Shown piece by piece: positions 36,614 to 45,069 of a DNA stretch of 64,000 bases. The translations under genes and the position numbers were made by a program. Position 1 is the first letter of the stretch. Each line of letters begins with the position of its first letter. The notes beneath the pieces were generated by a model that did not search any database, was not told where the DNA came from, and saw only the letters and a list, made by a program, of their open reading frames with translations. The DNA is from Candidatus Nitronereus thalassa (GTDB taxonomy: Bacteria; Nitrospirota; Nitrospiria; Nitrospirales; UBA8639), in the NCBI RefSeq assembly GCF_032191465.1, contig NZ_JAQOUE010000001.1, positions 806,001-870,000 on the forward strand. Direction: 5' to 3'.

Positions 36614-38200
36614 ATGGCCTCAATCACCACATACGGACTTCCTCCCCGGATTGAAGAAATCCTCGCGACAAATGGAGAAGATCTTCCCATTCTTCGTCAA
36701 TCCTGCAAAAGTATCCTGGAATGTACGGACCGCGAAAATTCAAATGCCAGTGATGTCAGCCAAGTGGTCATGCGCGACCAAGCTCTCATGACCAAAGTCA
36801 TCAAATTAGCCAACAGTGTGGTGTATGCCACCATGACGTCAGTGACCACGGCATTCCAAGCCGTAAGAATCGTGGGATTCGATGTGATTCGAGCCATTGC
36901 GATTGGGGCAGAATTAGTAGAACAAGCAGATGAACGAGGAGGAAATTCCAGGGAATTAAAACGGCTTTTGGCACAAGCCTTGGTGTCGGCGACCGCCGCC
37001 ATGGAATTGGAAGAGGCCAGTCGACATAAAAACAGCAATCTGTTTACCAGTACTATGCTCTATACATTGGGTGATCTCGTGCTTGCACATTATGTCCCGG
37101 ATGTGTACCACCGGTTGGAAGTCGCCCGGCAAACAGACCCCACGAATGTTTCGGCCCTGGAAAAAGAAGTATTGGGCATACCGTTAAAAGGGCTTGCCAC
37201 CATTATTTCTAAGGAATGGGGATTACCAGCCAATATCATTCAGGTAATTCAAGCCACACCTCCACCCATGGGGAAAATGTGGGGAAACCCACAGGAAAAA
37301 CTTGTTGGGATTGTCTATTCGGCCAATGAATTAGGACGATGTTGGTTATCCCCACCCTCGCCATTCAATCAATCAACCATGAGAAAATTAATCGAAAAAA
37401 TTCCTCAGTCCCTGGCTCTTCCTCCCCAGGCCATGAAGACCATTATACTAAACACTTTTACCAAAGCTGCCCAATTTGCTGAAGCCGTGAATATCGAGCG
37501 AAAATTTTTTCTGCCGCATAGCCAATGGGGAAAGTTGCCACCCCCAAATCCTTATGTTGGCTTGATGACAGACATTGCCAAAGTGACAAAGGTCCTCAAA
37601 CAGCGTGTAGAAAAACATGGGTTGCCGCCCCTCAGTCATGAAATCGAGGCCAGTTCCGCAGCGTCAGTCGCACCATTACCCAGACAAGATCTTTTTGTCT
37701 GGTTGCAAGAGTTTAGTTTACAAGCCCTTGGGACACAAGACGCCAATCGAATTCTCCATCTCGGAGCGGAAGGATTGCACAAAGCCGGTCAATTTGAACG
37801 TGTGGCTCTCGTTCTTCTTTCACCAGAAACCGGAATGCTTGAACCTCGTACTGGCCTTGGTGCTGGCGTCAAAGAGCTGTTACCGCTTTTTCGATGCCCT
37901 CTGCACAGCCAACACCTGCTCGCAACAGCATTTAAGGGGTATGAGCCAAGGAAAATCGATGACCTCAAGGCCGAGGTTCAAATGGGAAGACTTTCCGAAA
38001 CTTTTCTCAATCAATGGGGAGAGACAACTTGCTTAATTGGTCCGCTCATTGCCAAAGCAAAACCTGTTGGGGTCATCGTGGCAGATCGAGGCATCACGAA
38101 AACCCCCATTACCGAAAATGATTACTCCACCTTTATGATGGTTCTTGCACAAATCAATATGAACTTAACTCGACTTGCGACAGGCTCCCACTCCAACTAA
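36614..38200 (+). CDS. HDOD-domain signalling protein with C-terminal GAF-like domain
   Basis: 528 residues. Residues ~10-210 form an HDOD domain: LPPRIEEILATNGEDLPILR, ANSVVYATMTSVTTAFQAVRIVGFDVIRAIAI and LYTLGDLVLAHYVPDVY. The HD metal residues are missing, as is usual for HDOD. Residues ~375-525 look like a GAF domain (LHKAGQFERVALVLLSPETG ... GVIVADRG). Such proteins transmit signals in motility or stress regulation without known enzymatic activity. The ATG at 36614 is preferred over the TTG two codons upstream. Confidence 0.85.
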   Translation: MASITTYGLPPRIEEILATNGEDLPILRQSCKSILECTDRENSNASDVSQVVMRDQALMTKVIKLANSVVYATMTSVTTAFQAVRIVGFDVIRAIAIGAELVEQADERGGNSRELKRLLAQALVSATAAMELEEASRHKNSNLFTSTMLYTLGDLVLAHYVPDVYHRLEVARQTDPTNVSALEKEVLGIPLKGLATIISKEWGLPANIIQVIQATPPPMGKMWGNPQEKLVGIVYSANELGRCWLSPPSPFNQSTMRKLIEKIPQSLALPPQAMKTIILNTFTKAAQFAEAVNIERKFFLPHSQWGKLPPPNPYVGLMTDIAKVTKVLKQRVEKHGLPPLSHEIEASSAASVAPLPRQDLFVWLQEFSLQALGTQDANRILHLGAEGLHKAGQFERVALVLLSPETGMLEPRTGLGAGVKELLPLFRCPLHSQHLLATAFKGYEPRKIDDLKAEVQMGRLSETFLNQWGETTCLIGPLIAKAKPVGVIVADRGITKTPITENDYSTFMMVLAQINMNLTRLATGSHSN

Positions 38201-38341
38201 ACCTGCCTTCCCTTGTCCACGCACTAATGTCTCTTTTTAGTATATTTTTTAAGGAAAGGCATGGAAGGAGATAACTCGCAATGTGAAAACGAGGATGAGA
38301 CTTTTTCTGGCGATTCGAAGTTGTTAGTTATCCGTTAAAAT

Positions 38342-38800
38342 CTAGCGCCCCTCATTGGGGTCTGGGACATACTCGTCCACTCGATCGATAAACCATAGCC
38401 CCTCTTCACCCTTCACTAGAGAATACAACTCATCTTTATTAGCCGACCCCATCCAAGAAGAAACCCGAACACGTAGTATGACTCGAGCCTGCTCGCCTCG
38501 TATGTCTTCATAAAGGACGCGACCCTTGCCATACTTCATCTTCAGCCCTTTGAGAATGAGTTCCTGGCCTTCAATCCAATCTTGTCGTGAAATCCCCTGT
38601 CGAAAAGTCAAGGTTGTCATATTCGCCGCCCGGTCCAAATTGTCTGGATAGACCGTCAGCCACAATTGCACAACCTCACTAGGGGTTAACGAGGACGGCT
38701 GTGACCAACCGCCTACAGGGACTACACACAGGATGAGCAGGGTGCAGACAACGACAAGTTGCCAGCTTGGGGAGAAATATCGGTCTTGTGCTTCGATCAT
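38342..38800 (-). CDS. Exported protein of unknown function, NTF2-like
   Basis: 152 residues with a hydrophobic N-terminal segment (LVVVCTLLILCVVPVGGW) likely acting as signal peptide. The rest reads like a small exported NTF2/DUF4878-type domain: PSEVVQLWLTVYPDNLDRAA, LILKGLKMKYGK and VKGEEGLWFIDRVDEYVP. The call is weak. It is convergent with the HDOD gene. Confidence 0.6.
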   Translation of the reverse strand: MIEAQDRYFSPSWQLVVVCTLLILCVVPVGGWSQPSSLTPSEVVQLWLTVYPDNLDRAANMTTLTFRQGISRQDWIEGQELILKGLKMKYGKGRVLYEDIRGEQARVILRVRVSSWMGSANKDELYSLVKGEEGLWFIDRVDEYVPDPNEGR

Positions 38801-38952
38801 AGCTCAATGACCCCTTGGTAAAGATACCACTGATTCCTTGTTCTTTTACCCTAACACCTCTCAGGTCTGAACACCAAACCCATTTACTGCCAAGCCCCAT
38901 ATTGTGTTTCTTCCTATCGACATACGACTCAAGGGATACATAGCCAGTATCC

Positions 38953-39270
38953 TCATCGGAGGGTTTGTTGCAGCGCTTTCATCTCTGGGACAAGGTCTCC
39001 TCCCCCACTCGACCGACCAGAGACCGCCGCATCAATGCCAGCCTTGAGTATTTCGTGGGCTTCTTCCTTTCTTCCCAATCCTGCTAATGCACGACCCAAC
39101 GCAAAATGTGAAGCCACATGGATGGGATCAAGTTGCACAGCCACCTGAAGATGCTCCACAGCCTCGAGTAAATCTCCGCCGGTTTGCATAATTTTATCAC
39201 CCAATCCATAGCGTCCCAAAAATCCATCAGGCTTCTTGGCAACCATTTCTCGAAATATCTGAATATCCAT
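38953..39270 (-). CDS. Small TPR protein
   Basis: 105 residues with two tetratricopeptide-like repeats (LLEAVEHLQVAVQLDPIHVA, HFALGRALAGLGRKEEAHEIL). ATG 39270 follows GGGAGG at four bases, better than the upstream in-frame start at 39282. There is no signal peptide, so it is probably cytosolic. It may be a scaffold; partner unknown. Confidence 0.78.
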   Translation of the reverse strand: MDIQIFREMVAKKPDGFLGRYGLGDKIMQTGGDLLEAVEHLQVAVQLDPIHVASHFALGRALAGLGRKEEAHEILKAGIDAAVSGRSSGGGDLVPEMKALQQTLR

Positions 39271-39458
39271 GAACCCTCCCAAAGGAAAATATTAAGGGTC
39301 ATCATAGCATCATTCCAAAGAATTCATCTAGAAAATCAGACACACGATTATTCAGATACGATAGGATGAGACTCTCCCCTTTACCTTGACCCTCCTGCTA
39401 AGCGACCAGTATAGTCCTCAAAATTACGATCGCCTCATTTTTAACTTTGGTAGTTGTT

Positions 39459-39788
39459 ATGGCACCCCTTGAAGGAAAAAAACTCGGGCTCCTGCTCTCC
39501 ACGCCTCCCAGCCATCCTAATGCTGAAACGGTGTCACAACTTAGCAAAACTGCTCAACAAGCCAAGGTACAAGTCTACTTGTATTTAATTGATGAGGGAG
39601 TGAAGAATCTTGAAAATCCAATTATTCGGGAGCTGACACATTCTGGGGTTAAATTGAGCGTCTGCGCATATGGATGCCAACAACACAAGGTTTCTACTGA
39701 AGGCTATGGCCAAGATGTGACATTTTGTGGCTTGGTGGTTCTCTCCCAAATTGTCTCTGGATGTGATCAGTTTATTGCCTTCAATTGA
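39459..39788 (+). CDS. DsrE/DsrF-like small protein
   Basis: 109 residues with the Rossmann-like DsrE fold: KLGLLLSTPPSHPNAETVSQ, VQVYLYLIDEGVKNL, then VKLSVCAYGCQQH and GLVVLSQIVSGCDQFIAF. The Cys in VCAYGC sits at the place used by sulfur-carrier DsrE/TusD proteins. Sulfur relay function is possible but no dsr or tus genes are nearby. It is convergent with the PIN gene. Confidence 0.75.
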   Translation: MAPLEGKKLGLLLSTPPSHPNAETVSQLSKTAQQAKVQVYLYLIDEGVKNLENPIIRELTHSGVKLSVCAYGCQQHKVSTEGYGQDVTFCGLVVLSQIVSGCDQFIAFN

Positions 39789-39889
39789 CCTCCCCACAAC
39801 GCTCTCCAATATAATGGAGTCCTTATTTCAGGCTTCACGAACGCTAGGAAATTTTAAAAAAATAGGCAATTATCCCCTCACGGCATGTA

Positions 39890-40543
39890 TTAGGTAGGTT
39901 TATCTAGTTTATTTTCTTCGGTTGGGGGTTGATCTTTTACTACGCTCTCTATTATTTCCTCTAGGATTTCTTCGTCAATTTCTTCTTCCGTATCCTCCTC
40001 AGACGATTCTTCACTTTGAGCGTCTTTAAAAAGGTCTGTTTGAGCTTCTTCTGGACGTAATGGCAATGCCGACAAACCAATTACGTTAATTCCTTTTTTC
40101 TTGGCAAATTTATCAATATTTTCATCATCAGAATATATCGTTGTTGCACCCTCCACTTTTGCTATTGCTACAATTTGTCGATCATATTTGATTTTTGCCC
40201 ATGTTCCTGCTCCACCATCTTTTTTATCTCCACTATTCAATGCGGCCTTAGTCATAGCTGCTACTTCAATGGCAGCCTTAATATCAAAAGGAATTATGCG
40301 AAAAGCAGCACTAGAGTTTAATTTGGAAAGGTAGCCTGGACCAGCCTTGTCACTATGAACTAATAATTCACTTAAAACAGGCGTTGGAACAATGATCTTA
40401 GTTTTTTGCTTTTCCAGCTTTTCGACAAGATAATCGACGCGTTCTTTTGCATCTTCGATTGGGTTTTTAGTCGCAGGATCTATAGGCGCAGAAGTATCAG
40501 GGGAAAAGAGCAGTAAAAGAATGGCTGTATCAAAAACAACCAT
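39890..40543 (-). CDS. PIN-domain nuclease-like protein with acidic tail
   Basis: 217 residues. The PIN pattern can be read: Asp5 in MVVFDTAILLLLF, Glu59 in VLSELL, Asp121 in KIKYDRQIVAIAKVEG and Asp139/140 in IYSDDENIDKF, giving the expected acidic metal site of an RNase. Residues ~165-217 are a very acidic tail (EESSEEDTEEEIDEE) that is unusual for VapC toxins and could mimic nucleic acid. The start codon shares one base with the stop of the upstream gene (TAATG), so translation is coupled. Toxin of a toxin-antitoxin pair is the likely reading. Confidence 0.78.
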   Translation of the reverse strand: MVVFDTAILLLLFSPDTSAPIDPATKNPIEDAKERVDYLVEKLEKQKTKIIVPTPVLSELLVHSDKAGPGYLSKLNSSAAFRIIPFDIKAAIEVAAMTKAALNSGDKKDGGAGTWAKIKYDRQIVAIAKVEGATTIYSDDENIDKFAKKKGINVIGLSALPLRPEEAQTDLFKDAQSEESSEEDTEEEIDEEILEEIIESVVKDQPPTEENKLDKPT

Positions 40544-41325
40544 TAAGGCTCCTCGTTATCATTGCGAAGACGCTCTATCTCTTCCCAAGGATTACTTATC
40601 TTGTCCCATTGGCTACCCTTTACATTCCGAAGCTGTGCCACCACAGCACTTAATGGTTGGCTGTCTAATTCCTCGAAACTATCTATCTTAAATGTCTCTA
40701 GAAGCCATTCTCCATCTTCATTGCGAGACCATTTCCCTGTTCCCTTTACTCGCAATTCTTGGCCAAACATATAATGCCCCAATTCTCTAGCCACGTTCCG
40801 CGTTGCTTCACAATGTTCATAAATAATGTCACCGGATTGAAGATGTACGGGGACTAACTCCCTTTTTCCTCCAATTCGTATAACAATCCCATCAAGAAAA
40901 CCTTCTTCTCTGAATGGGCCAAATTTTTCTTTCTGTGGAGTATCACGGCCTGGAAATTGAATGATTTTGGCTCCACCTTCTTCCAGAACAGCCCCAATTC
41001 CATTGTCATCTCGGAGTCTATTATTAATTCGTTCATATGCCTTCATTGCATCTTGCGGTCCTTCTAGGGTCCCAACTTTCCTCATCCGTTCTTGAACTTT
41101 GGGGAACGCCTCATAATCTACTCGCTGGATTAATTGAATACTTCCACTTTCTAGTCGATCAAAATGGACATACGGCTCTTCCCCAAGCATATTAGCCAAA
41201 TCACCCATATACTCGACTAAGCGAGCCATGGGTATAGTGTCTGGCGTATAAGCGTCTATAGTAAATCGTATTTCGCGCCACTTCTTCATAGACAGATGTT
41301 TGGAGTTAGTGTCTTCCGTTTCCAT
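40543..41325 (-). CDS. Partner protein of the PIN gene, family not recognised
   Basis: 260 residues without signal peptide. It has alternating strands and helices: REIRFTIDAYTPDTIPMARL, LESGSIQLIQRVDYEAFPKV, then FLDGIVIRIGGKRELVPVHL and a C-terminal half with VKGTGKWSRNEDGEWLLETF. No DNA-binding motif of usual antitoxins is visible. It immediately precedes and is coupled to the PIN gene, so I infer a partner or antitoxin of unusual size. It could also be an RNA-binding or sensor component. Confidence 0.7.
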   Translation of the reverse strand: METEDTNSKHLSMKKWREIRFTIDAYTPDTIPMARLVEYMGDLANMLGEEPYVHFDRLESGSIQLIQRVDYEAFPKVQERMRKVGTLEGPQDAMKAYERINNRLRDDNGIGAVLEEGGAKIIQFPGRDTPQKEKFGPFREEGFLDGIVIRIGGKRELVPVHLQSGDIIYEHCEATRNVARELGHYMFGQELRVKGTGKWSRNEDGEWLLETFKIDSFEELDSQPLSAVVAQLRNVKGSQWDKISNPWEEIERLRNDNEEP

Positions 41326-41333
41326 AATTTTCC

Positions 41334-41369
41334 CCTACGCTAGACGAAGTTTTATATTACGTGCTATCA
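41334..41369. repeat. Imperfect direct repeat, left copy
   Basis: Reads CCTACGCTAG ... TTACGTGCTATCA on the plus strand and matches 42392-42426 (CCTACACTAA ... TTACGTGCTGTCA) in the same orientation. Each copy lies just upstream of a minus-strand gene start, so it may be a shared promoter or regulatory region. Confidence 0.6.
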
Positions 41370-41401
41370 TCAGTTTTTAAGATAGCCGCATAGGGTGAGC
41401 A

Positions 41402-41551
41402 ATGAGACAAGAAACAAAGAAGAAAAAAACAGAGGAGGCTAAATCAGTGCCAGCTGGTTCAGCCCCTCTTACGAAGGAGTCATTTAACTCTTTTCTTCGG
41501 AAGGTCACTCAGCCCTTGCCGAAGTCACAACCCGCGAAACAAACGCATTAA
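41402..41551 (+). CDS. 49-residue basic protein, possibly IS-associated
   Basis: I read an ATG at 41402 behind AGGGTGA, encoding 49 residues: a Lys/Glu-rich start (ETKKKKTEEAKS), then APLTKESFNSFLRKVTQPLP and a short basic end. It overlaps the transposase 3' end by 47 bases on the opposite strand. Small LTKxxF...LRKV proteins of this kind may accompany IS1595-type elements, but this link is from memory and weak. Real translation is plausible, not proven. Confidence 0.45.
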   Translation: MRQETKKKKTEEAKSVPAGSAPLTKESFNSFLRKVTQPLPKSQPAKQTH

Positions 41552-42374
41552 ACATCCCCGCCGGATTGTCCCGTCTATTATACCGGAAAGCATATTCGTC
41601 AAGATAGTTCTGAAGGTACTTATCGCTCACTGCGTGATAAACTCCATTAATTCCACGCTTTACCAAACTCCAAAAGCCTTCAATGTTGTTGGTGTGAATA
41701 TCGCCCATCACATAGACCTTGCTGGCATGATGAATGCGCCGATGGTCATACCCCATCTTCGGTAATTTATTGTAACTCGGTAGTTCATCTGTGTATACGA
41801 TAGTCTTAGGTAGCACTCGCTCCGTGACAAAGGGAACAAGAGTGTTTGCTTTAACATTCTCTACCTTCTTGGCTACAACTTTGCCTTTTCGCTGAACGGC
41901 ACCGACCACAATAGATTTCCCTTCGGCTCCGCGTCCACGTTTGCCTTTTCGCTTTCCGCCAATATAGGTCTCATCAACCTCAACTGATGAACCCTCCAAG
42001 TTGTAGTCTTCGCCAAGCATGGAACGAATTTGCTTGTACATTCTCCATGCCGTTTTATAAGTGACGCCAGTTTCACGTTCAATTTGTTTGGCCGAAACCC
42101 CACACCGAGTAGACGCCATTAGATACATGGCATAAAACCAGTTATAGAGTGAGGTAGAGGATTTTTCGAGGATGGTTCCAGCCAGTGGAGAAACATGGTT
42201 TCCACAAAACTGACAGGAATATTTAGGCCGATTGGTTAACCGATGATGCTTGGTGACTCGATTACATTTCTTGCAATGAATCCCATTAGGCCAACGGGAC
42301 TGCATGAGCCATTCCAGACAGGCTTCATCATTGGGAAAATCTTTTTGAAATTGTTTGAGCGTGTAGGTTTTCAC
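41505..42374 (-). CDS. IS1595-family transposase
   Basis: 289 residues with the ISXO2/IS1595 layout. An N-terminal zinc ribbon (CKKC and CQFC), a helix-turn-helix-like part (VSAKQIERETGVTYKTAWRM) and the DDE-type core follow: VDETYIGGKRKGK, VYTDELPSYNKL and HTNNIEGFWSLVKRGI. All catalytic acidic positions appear intact, so it may be active. I could not find terminal inverted repeats or target-site duplications, so the element limits are unknown. Confidence 0.9.
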   Translation of the reverse strand: MKTYTLKQFQKDFPNDEACLEWLMQSRWPNGIHCKKCNRVTKHHRLTNRPKYSCQFCGNHVSPLAGTILEKSSTSLYNWFYAMYLMASTRCGVSAKQIERETGVTYKTAWRMYKQIRSMLGEDYNLEGSSVEVDETYIGGKRKGKRGRGAEGKSIVVGAVQRKGKVVAKKVENVKANTLVPFVTERVLPKTIVYTDELPSYNKLPKMGYDHRRIHHASKVYVMGDIHTNNIEGFWSLVKRGINGVYHAVSDKYLQNYLDEYAFRYNRRDNPAGMFNAFVSRVVTSARAE

Positions 42375-42391
42375 TTTCTTGCCCTCCGTTA

Positions 42392-42426
42392 CCTACACTA
42401 ATAACAAATACGTTACGTGCTGTCAA
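42392..42426 (-). promoter_or_regulatory. Predicted transposase promoter, right copy of direct repeat
   Basis: On the minus strand TTGACA (42421-42426) and TATTAG (42398-42403) are 17 bases apart, a good sigma-70 promoter facing the transposase. The region is also the right copy of the direct repeat at 41334-41369. Confidence 0.5.
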
Positions 42427-42526
42427 GGGATAATTACCAAAAAATATACTGACTTAATCGAGAGAAATTTGTTCATTTGAGATGGCATTGAAAAACTTGC
42501 GGGAATATCCCGTAGGAGGCCGGAAA

Positions 42527-42898
42527 TTACGATAAGGCGGAAAAGGTCGAATAATCTTCGTTGGTCTGAAACATTGGAATGAGTTTGGAAAAATTTACAT
42601 TTTCCAAAATATTTCTTACCGTGTCTTGGGGATTCACGACAATCACATTTCCCTTAAAATCCTGGAAAGCCTTCACCATGAGAGCTAATACCCCTAAACC
42701 AGCACTATCAATAAAAGAAACCCCTCGCATATCTACAATCACTCGCCTCGTTTGGGCTTCCTGATATTTTTCCATGACATCCTTTAACCCGTTCCTTGCA
42801 AACATATCCAGCCTTCCTGAAAGAACAAGGACGGGCACTCCCTGGGTTTCTCGCTCTTTTATCACCATGGCAACTTTAAAGTTCCATTGTTGGTTCAT
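42527..42898 (-). CDS. STAS-domain anti-sigma factor antagonist
   Basis: 123 residues. A SpoIIAA-like STAS domain: VPVLVLSGRLDMFARNGLKD, VIVDMRGVSFIDSAGLGVLA with the phosphorylatable Ser65, and FKGNVIVVNP. Such proteins bind anti-sigma kinases and release a sigma factor. No kinase or phosphatase partner is adjacent, so it acts in trans. The transposase lies 152 bases downstream. Confidence 0.9.
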   Translation of the reverse strand: MNQQWNFKVAMVIKERETQGVPVLVLSGRLDMFARNGLKDVMEKYQEAQTRRVIVDMRGVSFIDSAGLGVLALMVKAFQDFKGNVIVVNPQDTVRNILENVNFSKLIPMFQTNEDYSTFSALS

Positions 42899-43120
42899 CC
42901 AGTCTGCTTAAGCGATATAGCCATATTTTCGTATCTAGAAATACTTATCGGCCTGCCATGCCCATTCTTAATTTTTTCAAGAGGTTATTTAAATTCGGAC
43001 AAACACATTTTCCCATTGGCTCAAAAATAAAGCTAAACTTCCCTTTATTTTCAACATGTTAGAAGAGCATGCTTATAACAAAATGAGAAAGGGAATATAA
43101 ACCTGGTAACCAATAAGGGA

Positions 43121-44812
43121 CTAGGCTCGATGGCCATAGAGGAAGGTAATATTAATTCGACGCGATTCATAGTCATCGCGAAAATGACAGGTATCGGACT
43201 CATGAAAAAGATCAGAGTTAAAAATCAACGCACGATTTTCTCGATAAGGAACCGTCACGGGCCTGGCACCACTCGACTGTAAAAATTCCATAATTTTTGG
43301 TTTATATTTTGTATTATTGTAGATTTTAAAGTCCCAATCTTTGGGTGGCTCTTTATCCCAAACCGTCAACCCTCCGCAGGAAAGATCTAAATTGGCCTCA
43401 TTGGGTGTAATCCAAAAGTTCACATTCACGGCCGCAGCATCGGCATGAATGTTGAGCGGTCGCCGTTGACTATCTTGTTTGAACGCCCAAGCCTGAAGCA
43501 ACGGATGGTTGTGAAAAATTCCAGGAAACTCTTGCCGCAACTCTTCAGCCACTTGCAATAACAAGGGCGAAGAAAACCCATCACCTAACATCGCCCCAAC
43601 ATATCCCTCCACATAGTCTTTTTTCCAAATGGTCGACTCTAAACAAAACCGACGCAACGAAGTTAACGCTTCAGGCCTGAGCAACTCATCGATACAGATA
43701 ATTTCAGGATGACTCTTCTGATATCGCCGCTGAATATCTTCTCGATCAAGATGAGGATTTAAGGCTCCATTAGGTATCGCAGGGCTTTCAGCAAAATGCA
43801 AAATTCGGTTAAAGGAAGGAGCAAGAGTCTCTGCCTGAGAAGCACTCACCGCAAATGGATGATTTCCTTCCTCATCACTCACCACATGCTGCTTTAACAC
43901 CTGTAGCATTTCCGAATAAGACTCTTTCGTGGATAAGGAAATACCCTGACGATGGAGATAGTCCAGTTGCTCTGCATCATGTTTTATTCTGGAGGGGTAT
44001 ACATGGGTCAGGCGGACGGAATGCCCATGATTTTGTATAAGATCTGCTGATTTTCTAAATTGCTTTAACGCATTGTCTCGCTGACCTTGACATAACTGCA
44101 TCAAACCTAAATTTTGATGAGCCTTGGCATACCCTGGGTTGATCTCAATGGCTTTTTGAAATTCGGTGATAGCACTCTCACATTGACCACGTTCGGCATA
44201 CACCATTCCAATATTATTATGGGATTCAGCATTGTGAGGATTTACCCGTAAAGCCTGCTGATATGCATCAATAGCACCATCAAGGTCGTGTTTTTCTTTT
44301 AACGCCACCCCCAAATTATTGAATCCCCCTGCATAGTCTGGCTGTATTTGGATCACCTGCTCAAAAGTGGATACGGCCGCATCAAGATTTCCTTGTTCGC
44401 GATAAACATTCCCCAGATTACTACGCGCTTCCACATAATTGGGCTTAAGATGAATAGCTTGGTGGTAGGCCTGTACCGCATCCTCCAGATTTCCTAACTT
44501 TTCACAAGCCAAGCCAAGATTATAATGATACAAGGGGGTTTTTTTGTTGTGTCGAATTGCATCTTCTATGAGAGTCCTCGCCAGACCATACTCACCCTGT
44601 TGATAAGTAGCTAATCCAAGCAAATGCAAGGCATCCGGATGTGTCGAGTTTTCTTCGAGAACCTGGCGATATAACGCTTCAGCTTGTTTAAAACGACCTT
44701 CACGATGATGAGACCTTGCCTCTTTTAGCCATTGAGCAACAGGCTTGGGATCCTTCCTTATCCCCGCTTTTGCACTGAGACGTCCCTGGCGCCTTCTTTC
44801 CGCACGATTCAT
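43121..44812 (-). CDS. TPR protein with C-terminal 2-oxoglutarate/Fe(II) oxygenase-like domain
   Basis: 563 residues. A basic N-terminus (MNRAERRRQGRLSAKAG) is followed by about seven TPR units (~30-270; for example HYNLGLACEKLGNLEDAVQA, AHQNLGLMQLCQGQRDNALK). The last ~200 residues look like a 2OG-Fe(II) dioxygenase: an iron ligand pair in NIHADAAAVNVNFWITP, distal histidine in FNSDLFHESD and an arginine in RRINITFLYG. Substrate is unknown; prolyl or other protein hydroxylation, or modification of a carrier-bound residue, is possible. Its only neighbours are STAS and rpoD genes. Confidence 0.8.
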   Translation of the reverse strand: MNRAERRRQGRLSAKAGIRKDPKPVAQWLKEARSHHREGRFKQAEALYRQVLEENSTHPDALHLLGLATYQQGEYGLARTLIEDAIRHNKKTPLYHYNLGLACEKLGNLEDAVQAYHQAIHLKPNYVEARSNLGNVYREQGNLDAAVSTFEQVIQIQPDYAGGFNNLGVALKEKHDLDGAIDAYQQALRVNPHNAESHNNIGMVYAERGQCESAITEFQKAIEINPGYAKAHQNLGLMQLCQGQRDNALKQFRKSADLIQNHGHSVRLTHVYPSRIKHDAEQLDYLHRQGISLSTKESYSEMLQVLKQHVVSDEEGNHPFAVSASQAETLAPSFNRILHFAESPAIPNGALNPHLDREDIQRRYQKSHPEIICIDELLRPEALTSLRRFCLESTIWKKDYVEGYVGAMLGDGFSSPLLLQVAEELRQEFPGIFHNHPLLQAWAFKQDSQRRPLNIHADAAAVNVNFWITPNEANLDLSCGGLTVWDKEPPKDWDFKIYNNTKYKPKIMEFLQSSGARPVTVPYRENRALIFNSDLFHESDTCHFRDDYESRRINITFLYGHRA

Positions 44813-44980
44813 TTATCTCTCTCCCAGGTTTCTATCTACAAGCAAGAAAGAGTAACTCCCGAAGAATATAGAACATAATAATTTTTTAAATAATTGAGAC
44901 AAAAATTTCCCGCATAAATTTCCGAAGCCACCTTCAGGACCTCTATAGTATCCCAAATCCCATGTCTCCTTAAAGAAGGT

Positions 44981-45023
44981 TTAAAAAAAAGGTGGCCTTG
45001 CACAATGCGTACAAGGCCACCTT
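44981..45023 (-). terminator. Rho-independent terminator after rpoD
   Basis: A perfect 12-base stem AAGGTGGCCTTG/CAAGGCCACCTT with an 11-base loop (44989-45023). On the minus strand it is followed by a run of eight T. It lies 47 bases past the rpoD stop. Confidence 0.93.
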
Positions 45024-45069
45024 CATAATTAACCGGGACTGAATCCCTGAATCTAAGACGGGATAAGTC

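Noticed and set aside
41340-42480. Terminal inverted repeats of the IS1595-type element
   Set aside because: I compared both flanks and found only direct repeats, so no element boundaries are given.
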